Assembly (NCBI GenBank): GCA_003577145.1
Contig: QEUP01000028.1
Span: forward strand, 1 to 41,880
Length of the DNA stretch: 41,880 bases
Origin: Acidobacteriota bacterium
GTDB taxonomy: Bacteria; Actinomycetota; Acidimicrobiia; Acidimicrobiales; Microtrichaceae
Direction of reading: 5' to 3'
Position numbers and translations under genes: made by a program. Below the pieces are notes generated by a model that saw only the letters and a program-made list of their open reading frames with translations, had not been told where the DNA came from and did no database searches. Positions 10,001-18,240 of the stretch are shown one piece after another (positions within the stretch are counted from its first letter, which is position 1; every line of letters begins with the position of its first letter).

Positions 10001-10185
10001 TTCTCGATGGCAACGGGGAACCACGAAGCAATCTGGCGGCGCGAGCGTCTCACCACCCCGGCGCGTGGTACCACCTCGTGCGCATCGAATCGCTGCTCGA
10101 CGACGAGCATCTGGAGGCCGATCTCGACCATCTGACTCGAATCGCGCCGGGTAGCGCCTGCCGCATCAGGGAAGAGGGCGTGTGA
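7087..10185 (+). CDS. Giant TPR protein with an embedded, apparently inactive C39-peptidase-like domain
   Basis: 1032 residues from ATG at 7087, preceded by GGAGATAG. Most of it is helical repeats of TPR type (for example residues about 470-600: HARALESAGRHDESVAAWMR, GLAKGLARTGHPAEARLAL). At about residues 274-381 there is a papain-like C39_2-type segment. It has a helix (SSSAAWSAIARAIAG) where the Cys-bearing helix belongs, then ITSAGALLSAARRSGLRAVM, a beta run ending VIAGYE, and LLIRDPSS. The nucleophile cysteine appears to be serine, and the histidine before the VxxGY strand appears to be asparagine, so it is probably a pseudo-peptidase. No signal peptide is seen. The next gene overlaps it by 4 bp and has the same architecture, so the pair is co-translated and probably arose by duplication. 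Role unknown; scaffold or substrate-binding function is inferred. Confidence 0.8.
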   Translation: MSDVEGDATRPGTERAPEEPTGTEPALDLAAARRFGACRRRILLGASDGDALAARALLAAWGEGPITDAFIAVRAGADHEQLPRLVGHCIRRLAQLDSKLSSVLMSDAVSRWPNHPALNEVLEQLALGAHAVPDRISQLAMVRLEERSIDDALDLLGTSRPDDPVCRHWALATRAAVLRQHRRFRSAATSGRELLEEFPSADDRDQVLFQVCLDDWAEGALAGVPARLLSVAQRPGGFGSGGEARQAVSVLDQIDIDPKTASLGPSLVPLPLALPATPEPGTSSSAAWSAIARAIAGLAALAPAAPLNGEGITSAGALLSAARRSGLRAVMIRLTPDLVTALVAAGVIVCLDATRHGLNRPNVIAGYEPVADVLLIRDPSSPGASWITRSEQQRRCRIDAMTATAVSVSTEGDRLLERLAAEGVHTGEELFVEAGALDRMAGATLAPARAPTESGDLPEGFALWLRDARRRHPGAGWVEEVHARALESAGRHDESVAAWMRAVSLDGDAMACNGLAKGLARTGHPAEARLALRSAFARGAPDVGSLVLLARLTEQDDRDAAGILVDVAVDLDPDDLAALTEQAALAGKLTDPDKSVRALERMNDVDPANLDTAGRLTRRLMMIGRWGAAGSRAASLARSLPEEAAAWQLAAHTAWCRARAEEALETWLAGIRRCGPDSGLVRGAARTVATLFAAERMSEPLLELAACLASKPEAILDAASVLDRHQHPAQAAELTARAMQDPGIEGGHGRRAWRVAQRLSARAVTRGSHHEQIITLLSRAVDAAGTFAPPRILLASHLLADGNTEPASHLLAEAAPSTDYAPALFELRARAAEAAGEPGLAQIHRAQRRSCEPATLLRCAPWLRSVGLAAFTSDLLEEVERELPNHVGVLVQLAFCLRDLGEADAALERLVRAHVLNPRAVEAPPLLDLAEAGGAWELVKQVCKNEIAAATADSRLDTDTWSMQGRLAGVALLDGNGEPRSNLAARASHHPGAWYHLVRIESLLDDEHLEADLDHLTRIAPGSACRIREEGV

Positions 10186-13100
10186 GAGTCCTGGAGCTCG
10201 ATGCCTTGATCGCCGCCGAGCGCTACCGCGACGCTGCGGCCCTCGCCACCCGCCTCACCGAGGAGGACCTCGAGAGCGCCGATGCCTGGCTGGTGAGGAT
10301 ACGCCGTACTCACATCGCGCTCGTCAGCAACGAGGTGGCCCTCGACGACGCCCTCATCGACCTCGAAGGCGTAACCGAAGCGCGAGGGCTCTCGGCGAGC
10401 GTCGCCGCGGAGGCCTACGCGGGTCTCATCGACGGATACGCCGCCAAGCGGTGTTGGGCGCTGGTGGCCGAAGCGACGAGAGCCTCCCGGAAGCACGTTG
10501 GCACACGGCCCTCGGTCACGCTTGCCGAAGCCAGGGCTGCGCTGACCGCCGACCTCGTGTCGACCGCTGGCCGCAAGTGCGAGGCGGTTCTCGACGCCGA
10601 CCCCGACAACGCCGAGGCTCACTTCGAGGCGGCCCGGCTCAGGTGCTTCGTAGGCGACCCGGAGCAGGCGCTGGCGCATCTCGACGAGGTCACCGGCGAT
10701 GCCGAGCCCTGGGCACGGGCAACCCGCCTGCGCGCCGAGCTCTGCGCGGCGATCGGCGAACCGCTCGCCGAGGCCGGGCACTGGGCGGCCGTCATCGAGG
10801 AGCGGCCTTCGAGCGACCGATCGGCGGAGGACCACCTGCGGCTCGGCATGGCGCTGTCCATGGCCGGTCGACCCAGGGACGCCGGTGTCGCGCTGCACGC
10901 GGCCTGGCGGCTGGCGCCCGGGACAAGGCCTGGAAGGCAGGCCCGCCAGCACGCCCTCTCCCTCCGCCGAACAGCCTCGGCGCTGAACAAGCGCCTGGCG
11001 GTGTCGTGCCGCAGTTCAACCGCCTTGCCCCTCGACCTCCCCCCCGTCATCAGGGCCGCGCTCGCCCACCTCCCCGAGGCACGTCTCCCCGACACCTCCG
11101 GCCGAGCCGTTGGCCCAGCGCGCGATCGGGAGAGCCTGCTCACCGTCGTCGACACCCTGACCGGGCTCGGCGTCGCCACCAGGCGTGTCGAGGCTTCGCC
11201 GCACCTCGTACGCGAGGCGGTCAACCTCTCGCTCCCAACCATCATCTGGAACGACCTCGCCGCTCCTGCACCCCCGGTCGTGGCGGTGGGCTACGACGAC
11301 GCCCTGGGGATCGTCATCACCATCGACCCGCGAACCCACCGGCAGGGAAGCTTGCCGATGGCGCTGAGCTCGCGTGACACCTGGCTCGGCTCACATGCCC
11401 TCGTGGTCATCGGGCGAAGCGATCACCTCCACGATTCGCTGCGCGACGCGTGCGCATCGCGGGGGCTCGCCGACGCGGACCATCTGCTGCAGATCGACGC
11501 CTGTGACAGAGCCGGTCCGCTCGACCCCGAGAGCGAGCCTCAGGCCCGCGCCCATCTCGCCCGTTGCGAGGAGGCTGCGCGACGCTTCCCGGGCTCGTTG
11601 CTGGTCGAGCTCCGGCGCTGGAGGGCGCTGGAACGGTACCGCGAGCTGACCGGGGACGAGAACGCCGAACCGGTCGTCGCCCGACGGCTGGCGCAGCTCT
11701 CACGCTTCGGGCCGCTGTCCCGCTGGACAGCGCGGCTGTACGGCGCACACCTCGCCTCACTCGGGCGCCCTGACGAGGCGGTCGCGGCCTTCGAGCAAGC
11801 CCTGGCACCGGCACCCGGCGATACGGGCAGCGATGCGGTTACCGCGGCCGATGTCGCAGCGGCCGCCGGGGAATGCGCGGAGCAAGCCGGCTGGCGGGCG
11901 GACGCGCTCGGCCACCTGCATTCGGCTCTGGCTACAGACCCCGCCCACCTGCGTGCCAACGAGAACCTCGCCGCGCTGTACCTCGACGAGGTGGCGGCAA
12001 CTCGACACGACAACCGGTGGCAGTCGTGGCTCGACGATCCCGCATGGCTCTGCACCGGTCCCCGGGGGCCCTCGACGGGAGACATCGGTGAGACGGTGGC
12101 GCTGGCGAGGGCACGGCACTTCAGCCGGGTCGCTGTCTCCCGCTCGCCCGGCAACCCGTTCAACCAGGAGTTGGCCGGCCGCCTCGCATTGCTCGACGGC
12201 CGTTGGAGCGACGCCGCCGCGGCGTTCCGGTCCGTCCTCGAGCGCGATCCGGCTCGGATGACAGCCCGGCTCGGCTTCGCCGCGGCGATGGAGCTCGACG
12301 ACCGGCCGGAGCTCGCCGCGGGCGTTCTCGACGAGTTGATCGCCGCCGCCCCGGCATCGGCACCCGCCTCCCTCACGGCCGCCGCGTTCCGATACCGCCG
12401 CGGTGACACCGGCGGTGCAACCAACCTGCTCGAATCGGCCGCCTCCCCCCTCGCGGACAGCCAGACAGTGTGGGACGCGCTCTACGACCTGATCGCCTCG
12501 ACCGACGGGGTCCAGGCGGCTGCATCGGCCATCGCCGCACGGGGCTCGCTCTCGTGCTGCGTGAGGGCTGCCCGGACTCTCGACGCCAACGGCCACCGGG
12601 GTACGGCGCTGACCGTGCTGCGAAGCAACGCGGCGGGGGACGAAGGCGCTGAGGGGCACCTGCGGCAGGAACGTCGCGAGGCCGCTTCCGAGCTGGGGCT
12701 GCTCCTGAGCCAGGACCCGCTGTGCCACGACGAAGCCGCCTCCCTGCTGATGCAGCTGATCAGCGAACAACCGGACGCAGACGATCTGCGAACCGCTGCC
12801 GCCTGGTGTCTCGCAGGGCGCGATCGATCCAAGGCGATGGAGGTCCTCCGACCTGCAGTCGACCGAGCCGATTGGCGGGCGCTGGACACCCGGGCAGCGC
12901 TCTTGTCTGCTGCCGGCGCCGAGACAGATGCCGAGGTCTCGAGCCGCACGGCGATCGAGCTGGCAGGCGGCGAGCCGGCCGGCCGGATGCGGCTGGTCCG
13001 CTGGCACCTGGACCAGGGCCGGCCGACCCGCGCGGTGGCACTGGCGTCGGGCTTGCGCCATCTCACCATGGACGCCGAGCGCGTCCGGATCGATGCCTAC

Positions 13101-14012
13101 TTCCGTGCGGGAATGGCCGAGCTGATACTCGACGACCTCCGCTGCCGTTACGGCGACGACATCCCTCCCGACCTCGCCGAGGAGATCTTCCGCGCCGCCG
13201 AAGGAAGCGACGACCTCCTCGCCGCGGCCGCAGCCCGCCGGGTCGCCGACTCGAGCGCCGACCCGCGTCGCCGTCTCGGCTACCGGATCGCCGCAGCCCT
13301 GGCACAGGGGCGTCTCGGCGACACCCGACCGCTCGATCAGCTGCACCAGGAGTGCGGCCGGCAGGCGTGGGCCTGGGCCGAGATCGGCCGTGCCCATCTC
13401 CTTCTCGGTCAGGTCGATGCGGGCAGCGACGCGGCCAGCCGGGCCCTGGCGAGTGACGACACCGAACCACTGGCGCTGGCGCTGGCTGTCGAGGTCGCGC
13501 TGTGCCGCAACGAGATCCCATCCGCCGTCGAGCTCGCCGGCCGCCTCGACAGCCTTCACGGCGAGCTCGCTACGGGTGCGGTCCAGCTGGCCCTCGCCTT
13601 CGCCAAGAGCCAGAAGCCGTCGGTGGCCAGGAGGCATGCCGCCCGCGCCCTGGCTCTCGTGCCGTTCTCATCGACGGCCCACACGGCGATGGCCGCCGCG
13701 CGCTTCGCCGGCGGCGACCTCGGTGCTGCTCGGACCCACGCCGAACGGGCGCTCGAGCTCGACGCCGGGAGATCCGACGCGGGCCACGACGCCACCCTGA
13801 TCCTCGCCGCCCTCGCCGGTCGGGTGGAAGAGGTCCAGGAGGGGCTGCGGGCGCGGAGCCGCCTCGAGCCGGGATCGCTGTTCCTGGACTACAAGAAGCT
13901 GCTGGTCGCCACCGCCAGGGCCAGGCGCGACATCACCGGTGATCTGGGACCGTTGCGGCGCGCCAGGAGCGACGAATCGATCCAGGGACGGGTCGCGCCG
14001 AACACCCCCTAG
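10182..14012 (+). CDS. Second giant TPR protein with pseudo-C39-like domain
   Basis: 1276 residues from GTG at 10182, which overlaps the upstream stop as GTGA. N-terminal TPRs (CEAVLDADPDNAEAHFEAAR; HLRLGMALSMAGRPRDAGVA) are followed at about residues 283-419 by a C39-peptidase-like segment: RESLLTVVDTLTGLGVATRR, PPVVAVGYDDALGIVITIDP, and a C-terminal helix-strand unit. Neither a cysteine at the expected helix nor a histidine before VVAVGYD is present, so catalysis is unlikely. The remaining about 850 residues are TPR-like repeats (LASLGRPDEAVAAFEQAL; ELAGRLALLDGRWSDAAAAF). The pseudo-domain sits at the same relative place as in the upstream protein. The stop codon TAG shares the tetranucleotide CTAG with the stop of the convergent SGNH gene. 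Function unknown. Confidence 0.8.
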   Translation: MRVLELDALIAAERYRDAAALATRLTEEDLESADAWLVRIRRTHIALVSNEVALDDALIDLEGVTEARGLSASVAAEAYAGLIDGYAAKRCWALVAEATRASRKHVGTRPSVTLAEARAALTADLVSTAGRKCEAVLDADPDNAEAHFEAARLRCFVGDPEQALAHLDEVTGDAEPWARATRLRAELCAAIGEPLAEAGHWAAVIEERPSSDRSAEDHLRLGMALSMAGRPRDAGVALHAAWRLAPGTRPGRQARQHALSLRRTASALNKRLAVSCRSSTALPLDLPPVIRAALAHLPEARLPDTSGRAVGPARDRESLLTVVDTLTGLGVATRRVEASPHLVREAVNLSLPTIIWNDLAAPAPPVVAVGYDDALGIVITIDPRTHRQGSLPMALSSRDTWLGSHALVVIGRSDHLHDSLRDACASRGLADADHLLQIDACDRAGPLDPESEPQARAHLARCEEAARRFPGSLLVELRRWRALERYRELTGDENAEPVVARRLAQLSRFGPLSRWTARLYGAHLASLGRPDEAVAAFEQALAPAPGDTGSDAVTAADVAAAAGECAEQAGWRADALGHLHSALATDPAHLRANENLAALYLDEVAATRHDNRWQSWLDDPAWLCTGPRGPSTGDIGETVALARARHFSRVAVSRSPGNPFNQELAGRLALLDGRWSDAAAAFRSVLERDPARMTARLGFAAAMELDDRPELAAGVLDELIAAAPASAPASLTAAAFRYRRGDTGGATNLLESAASPLADSQTVWDALYDLIASTDGVQAAASAIAARGSLSCCVRAARTLDANGHRGTALTVLRSNAAGDEGAEGHLRQERREAASELGLLLSQDPLCHDEAASLLMQLISEQPDADDLRTAAAWCLAGRDRSKAMEVLRPAVDRADWRALDTRAALLSAAGAETDAEVSSRTAIELAGGEPAGRMRLVRWHLDQGRPTRAVALASGLRHLTMDAERVRIDAYFRAGMAELILDDLRCRYGDDIPPDLAEEIFRAAEGSDDLLAAAAARRVADSSADPRRRLGYRIAAALAQGRLGDTRPLDQLHQECGRQAWAWAEIGRAHLLLGQVDAGSDAASRALASDDTEPLALALAVEVALCRNEIPSAVELAGRLDSLHGELATGAVQLALAFAKSQKPSVARRHAARALALVPFSSTAHTAMAAARFAGGDLGAARTHAERALELDAGRSDAGHDATLILAALAGRVEEVQEGLRARSRLEPGSLFLDYKKLLVATARARRDITGDLGPLRRARSDESIQGRVAPNTP

Positions 14013-15214
14013 CCGAAGTCCCAGTGGATCCCGAGGGAGTCGTAGACCGCCATCGAGATGAGGTCGGTGCATTCGAGGGTCACGTGGACGCCGTCCTGCT
14101 GGCGACACTTCACAGTGGAGCCGTCAGGAAGGGTCAGCCAGTCGGTGTAGGCGCCGCTTGCGTCGACCAGCAGAGGGCGGGTGTCGACGAACTCGACCCA
14201 AGGTCGCTTGGCCGCCTCCTCGGCGGCGATCTGGTTGACGTTCGCCATGATCGAATCCATATCGGGGTTGCGCATGATCGGCTGGCCGACCCAGAACACG
14301 CGGCGATGGTCGTCTTCGGTCTTGAGCAGGTCCATCGTCCCGGCGATCCGACGCCGGTACTCGTCGTACCACTCCTGGGTGCCACGGGCGGCGACGAGGT
14401 TGAGATCTTCGTCGGTCATGTCCTGCCAGTCGTTGCCTCCGGCAAACAGGACCATCGCTTCGGGATCCGATTCCTTGGCGATCTGATCGATGCGCCGCGG
14501 CCAGTGGAAGAAGTCGAGACGCACCCACCCGGAGGAGAGTTTGAACTCGTAGTTGACGTCGACGTTGCCGAGCTCGTCGCCGATCTGTTCCATCGACACC
14601 CCGAGCGCCTCGGTGGCCGAATCGCCGACGACCCATATCCGCAGCGGATCAGCCGCGGTCACCTGGCGTATCGGTTCGGGTGGCGCGGTCGTCGTCGTGG
14701 CCTGCTCGCTCGTGGCCGGGTCAGCGGACTCGCTCGGCGTGGCCTGCTCCTCGGTTTCGGGAGAGGGGAAGACGAACTCGCCGTCTCCGCCCGTGTCGTC
14801 CTCGATCATTCCCTGGACCCAGTCGTTGGGGCGGTTCAACGACAGCAGGTTGCTGACTCGGTCGATGGACTTGGCGAGAACCAGCGAGACGTCGCGGCGG
14901 AACCCGAACGGCTGCTGCTCGGCGATCTCGACGAGGCTGCCCGAGGCAAGCAGGACGAAGATGACGAACGCGACGATCGCTCCCGTGACCGTCGAACGGG
15001 CACTCATGGTACGTCGTTTGAGCTGAGGACTCCGCTCGACGATCGTCTCCCGGGCGCTCGCCGGAGGCCGGACCGCGTCACGGTCGGGGCCCGCGGCGGT
15101 CGTGGTTGTGACGTCGGAGCTGTCCTCGATCTCGTGTCGAGGGCCGGCCTGCGAGGTTCCTCGGGTACCCGACGCGCCACGCCGCCGGCGACTGCTCTGG
15201 GAGACGGTGCTCAT
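14009..15214 (-). CDS. Membrane-anchored SGNH/DUF459 hydrolase, partner of MBOAT acyltransferase
   Basis: 401 residues. A cytoplasmic Arg/Ser-rich N-terminus is followed by one transmembrane helix (about residues 70-95, TGAIVAFVIFVLLASGSLV) and a Thr/Pro-rich linker. The extracytoplasmic SGNH domain has block I WVVGDSATEALG (Ser near residue 198), block III GGNDWQDM and the C-terminal Asp-x-x-His (QDGVHVT). All catalytic residues are present. Enzymes of this type transfer or remove O-acyl groups on surface glycans. The MBOAT gene 91 bp upstream on the same strand would supply acyl groups across the membrane. ATG at 15214 has only a weak Shine-Dalgarno sequence. The substrate polymer is unknown. 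Confidence 0.85.
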   Translation of the reverse strand: MSTVSQSSRRRRGASGTRGTSQAGPRHEIEDSSDVTTTTAAGPDRDAVRPPASARETIVERSPQLKRRTMSARSTVTGAIVAFVIFVLLASGSLVEIAEQQPFGFRRDVSLVLAKSIDRVSNLLSLNRPNDWVQGMIEDDTGGDGEFVFPSPETEEQATPSESADPATSEQATTTTAPPEPIRQVTAADPLRIWVVGDSATEALGVSMEQIGDELGNVDVNYEFKLSSGWVRLDFFHWPRRIDQIAKESDPEAMVLFAGGNDWQDMTDEDLNLVAARGTQEWYDEYRRRIAGTMDLLKTEDDHRRVFWVGQPIMRNPDMDSIMANVNQIAAEEAAKRPWVEFVDTRPLLVDASGAYTDWLTLPDGSTVKCRQQDGVHVTLECTDLISMAVYDSLGIHWDFG

Positions 15215-15305
15215 CGCTCAACCGAGCATATCGTCAGCAACCTCCGCAGCTGGGTTCGCCCCGACTCCGAGCTGACCCGGTTCGCTCTTGTCGCCCGAGC
15301 GCGGC

Positions 15306-16844
15306 TCAGAACTGGAAGTAGATGAAGGGGGCGACGGCGTGGGGGCCGACGAGGAAGTCGAAGCTGATGTCGATGACCCACAGCCAGATCCCGAACAGCG
15401 CACCCTGGAGCACCGGTGCCACGCGCGAGAGACGGGTTTCGAACCGCTGCCCCCAGCGTGTCGGGGCGTACTGGAATACCAGCGCTGCGAAGACGACGAA
15501 CGCCATCATCGGGGTGAGGATCCCGAAACCGCCCCAACCGGTGAAGATGCGGGTGAAGATCTCCCAGGCTGTGCTCATGTTCTCGGACCGGAAGAGGATC
15601 CAGCCGCCGCACACGAACAGGAACGTGAAGATCCGTCTGCGCCAGATGTGGGCCCGGGGGATGATCGGGTCGAGCGGGTTGGGGCCCTGGTCGGGGGTCC
15701 AGGTGTAGCTGCGGTGGCGGCCCGCATAGAGCAGGGCGAGACGCTCCATGCTGGTGGGCTGGCGATCGGGCTCCCTCTGGTGACGCTCGTGGACGTCTCG
15801 CACCCAACGCTCGCCGGCCAGTCCGACGCCGTGGTACATGCCCCAGATCACGAACGTCCAGCTCGCGCCGTGCCACAGTCCGCCGAGGAGCATCGTGAGG
15901 AACAGGTTCCGGTACTCGGCCAGCCTGCCGCGCTGGTTGCCGCCCAGCGGTATGTAGAGGTAGTCGCGTAGCCAGCGGGAAAGCGTCATGTGCCAGCGAC
16001 GCCAGAAGTCCTGGATGGACACCGCTGTGTATGGACGGTTGAAGTTGTCCGGGAACTTGATCCCGACGAGGAGCGCGCAGCCGATGGCGATGTCGGTGTA
16101 GCCGCTGAAGTCGGCGTAGATCTGCACGGCGTAGGCGAAGACGGCCATGACGACGACGATCGCCGTGAAGTCGCTCGGGTTGCCGAACACCGGGTCGACG
16201 AGGTTCACCCCGAGGTAGGTGGCGACGACGACCTTCTTGAACAGCCCGCGCCCGATCAACATGATCGCCCTGGTCGCATCGACCTTGTCGGGGCTGCGGA
16301 ACTTGCGGAGCTGGGGCAGGAACTCCGACGCCCGGACGATCGGGCCGGCGGCCAGGTGAGGGAAGAACGCGAGGTACACCGCGATGTCGAGCAGCGGAGC
16401 CGGGCTCACCTGCTTGCGGTAGACGTCGACCACGTAGCTGATGGCCTGGAAGGTGAAGAAGGAGATCCCGATAGGGAGGATCACCTCGAGTAGCGGCAGG
16501 TTCGATGGCAGCCCGATCGCGTCGAGGAAGTTGACCGCGGAGCTGATGAAGAACCCGTAGTACTTGAAGAAGCCGAGGATGAGGAGGTCGAACCCGACTC
16601 CCAGTGCGATCCAGGCCTTCTTGCGCCCGTCGGTGCTCGCCTTGAACACACCGATGGCCGCGACCTCGTTCACCACGGTGGTCGCGGCGAGGAGGAAGAT
16701 GAAACGCCAGTCCCACCAGCCGTAGAAGACGTAGCTGGCGGCGAGCATGAACAGCTTCCATGCGCGTGGCCTGCTGTTGAGGCGCCAGCTGACGGCGAGC
16801 ACGATCAGGAAGAAGATCGCGAACGTCAGTGTCGGGAACAGCAA
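15306..16844 (-). CDS. MBOAT family membrane O-acyltransferase (AlgI/PatA/DltB type)
   Basis: 512 residues with about ten hydrophobic segments. Family marks are the start FPTLTFAIFFLIVLAVSWRL, SYVFYGWWDWRFIFLL, the middle PIGISFFTFQAISYVVDVYR, YADFSGYTDIAIGCALLVG and the invariant-histidine motif LLGGLWHGASWTFVIWG (His near residue 318). AlgI-like MBOATs move acetyl groups from cytosolic acetyl-CoA to an outer acceptor; the SGNH protein downstream is the likely second transferase. I chose TTG at 16844 because AGGAGG lies nine bases upstream and the protein begins in the expected place. A rho-independent-like hairpin separates it from the upstream luciferase-like gene, so it probably has its own promoter between 16845 and 16930. 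Confidence 0.92.
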   Translation of the reverse strand: MLFPTLTFAIFFLIVLAVSWRLNSRPRAWKLFMLAASYVFYGWWDWRFIFLLAATTVVNEVAAIGVFKASTDGRKKAWIALGVGFDLLILGFFKYYGFFISSAVNFLDAIGLPSNLPLLEVILPIGISFFTFQAISYVVDVYRKQVSPAPLLDIAVYLAFFPHLAAGPIVRASEFLPQLRKFRSPDKVDATRAIMLIGRGLFKKVVVATYLGVNLVDPVFGNPSDFTAIVVVMAVFAYAVQIYADFSGYTDIAIGCALLVGIKFPDNFNRPYTAVSIQDFWRRWHMTLSRWLRDYLYIPLGGNQRGRLAEYRNLFLTMLLGGLWHGASWTFVIWGMYHGVGLAGERWVRDVHERHQREPDRQPTSMERLALLYAGRHRSYTWTPDQGPNPLDPIIPRAHIWRRRIFTFLFVCGGWILFRSENMSTAWEIFTRIFTGWGGFGILTPMMAFVVFAALVFQYAPTRWGQRFETRLSRVAPVLQGALFGIWLWVIDISFDFLVGPHAVAPFIYFQF

Positions 16845-16930
16845 GGTTGGCGCCCTCCTGTCCTCAGGGCCTCCAGCGCGTGATGCAAGTCATACACCGC
16901 CGCAGATCCGTCCCGACGGACCCAAACAGG

Positions 16931-16978
16931 ATTTGTGAACCGAAAAGGCCCCTATAGGGGCCTCGCGCGTTCACAAAT
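16931..16978 (-). terminator. Nested inverted repeat, probable terminator of the flavin oxidoreductase gene
   Basis: Two concentric dyads are visible. The inner one (16946-16963, AGGCCCCTATAGGGGCCT) is a perfect 18-base palindrome. The outer arms ATTTGTGAAC (16931-16940) and GTTCACAAAT (16969-16978) are perfect 10-base complements. Read on the minus strand, the inner hairpin is followed by TTTTCGG, a short U-run as in an intrinsic terminator, just after the stop at 16993. The AT-rich outer arms are not needed for termination and could close a larger cruciform or serve as a protein site. Confidence 0.7.
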
Positions 16979-16992
16979 CGAGCCGGGTCCGG

Positions 16993-18057
16993 CTACCAGG
17001 AGTGGAGCTCGGGGAGCACCTCCTCGGCGAAGAGGCGGATGCTGGACTCCGCCTCGTCGAGGGTCATCCCACCGTAGTTGGAGATGAGGTTCAGCTCGAA
17101 TTCCCCCAGCAGGTCGCGGCGACGCTTCAGCCGCTCGAGGATCATCTCCGGCGTCCCCCACGTCTGCACGTCCCAGTAGGTCTCGAGCGCGACCTCGACG
17201 CCGGCCTCCTGGAAGAGCTGGGCGGCGGTGGCGTACATCTCGTAGCCCCGGATCTTCTCGAACCGGTCCGACATCAACTCGTAGTGGTTGACGATGGTGA
17301 GGAAGTAATCGGCCATGTACTCCTTGGCCTTGGCTGCGGCGACCTCGGGGTCGTGGTGGCAGAACATGAGGTCGCCCAACACCGGCGGGAAGGCGGCTCT
17401 GCCCTGGTACTCCTCGAAGAGCCGCCGGTAGGTCGCGTACTCCTCCTCGGCCCACGATTCCCAGGGCTTCTGGGAGAAGATCATCAGCCGGGCTCCGAGC
17501 TTGGCCACCTGCTCGAGGGACTCGGGCGACATCCCGACCGAGTAGAAGCGGTCCCTCCACTGGGTGACCGGACGGGGCCTTATCGGTGTCTTGACCTGCG
17601 GGTAGTAGGGCCCTTGCCCCTCGATCTCACCCGATTCGAGGGCGGCCAGGATCATGGTGGCCGCCTCGTCGAAGCGGTCCCGCGAGGTCGAGATGTCGAT
17701 CCCGAAATGGTCGTACTCGACCTGGGAGAGGCCCCGGCCGATGCCGAGCACCGCCCTTCCACCCGAGAGATGATCGAGCAGGCTGATCTTCTCGGCGACG
17801 CGGAGCGGGTTGTTCCACGGGATGATCACCGCCCCCGTACCGAGGCGGATCCGCTCGGTCCGTCCCGCGACCCAACTGAGGAACTGCATGTTGTCGGGGC
17901 ACGACGAGTAGTCGGTGAAGTGGTGCTCGACCGCCCAGAAGGTGTCGAAGCCGACCTCCTCGGCGACCTCCGCCAGGTGCATCTCCCCTGCGACGACGTC
18001 GCTGTCGTCGCGTCGTCCCATGTAGTTCTGGAATATGGCCAGGATCCCGGCTCGCAT
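16993..18057 (-). CDS. LLM-class flavin-dependent oxidoreductase (luciferase-like monooxygenase)
   Basis: 354 residues, full length for a bacterial-luciferase-like TIM-barrel oxidoreductase using FMNH2 or F420. Visible marks are the N-terminal strand MRAGILAIFQNYMGR, the FWAVEHHFTDY motif, the strand RIRLGTGAVIIPWNNPLRVA, and GGRAVLGIGRGLSQVEYDHFGI with RDRFDEA. The substrate cannot be read from sequence; F420 use is plausible in actinomycetes. ATG at 18057 is supported by AGGGGG six bases upstream. The gene is single, ends at a hairpin, and is divergent from the flavoprotein set at 18241. An AATAAA-N8-TTTATT dyad lies just ahead of its start. Confidence 0.92.
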   Translation of the reverse strand: MRAGILAIFQNYMGRRDDSDVVAGEMHLAEVAEEVGFDTFWAVEHHFTDYSSCPDNMQFLSWVAGRTERIRLGTGAVIIPWNNPLRVAEKISLLDHLSGGRAVLGIGRGLSQVEYDHFGIDISTSRDRFDEAATMILAALESGEIEGQGPYYPQVKTPIRPRPVTQWRDRFYSVGMSPESLEQVAKLGARLMIFSQKPWESWAEEEYATYRRLFEEYQGRAAFPPVLGDLMFCHHDPEVAAAKAKEYMADYFLTIVNHYELMSDRFEKIRGYEMYATAAQLFQEAGVEVALETYWDVQTWGTPEMILERLKRRRDLLGEFELNLISNYGGMTLDEAESSIRLFAEEVLPELHSW

Positions 18058-18089
18058 GGCAACCCCCTGTTGGCGAGTCAGCTGGGCAC

Positions 18090-18109
18090 AATAAAACCAC
18101 TGCTTTATT
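18090..18109. promoter_or_regulatory. AT-rich dyad, possible operator between divergent genes
   Basis: AATAAA at 18090-18095 and TTTATT at 18104-18109 are exact reverse complements with an 8-base spacer. This AT-rich island lies in a GC-rich background, 33 bp upstream of the ATG of the luciferase-like gene and about 130 bp ahead of the divergent flavoprotein gene. The position suits an operator or an upstream promoter element. No regulator gene adjoins it. Confidence 0.35.
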
Positions 18110-18240
18110 CCGCTGTCGAGTAGGCGCCGCTGGGCGCTGACCCGTCATCCTGCCCGATCCTCGTGGTCGGACCCTGACGCCTCGACGCGAGTGGGCGCCA
18201 CAGCGCCGACACCGAGCAACCGAGATGCTAGACGTAGCGG

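Noticed and set aside
11757-13637. 626-codon minus-strand open frame
   Set aside because: Antisense to the second TPR gene, which has clear helical repeat periodicity; the reverse frame has no domain.
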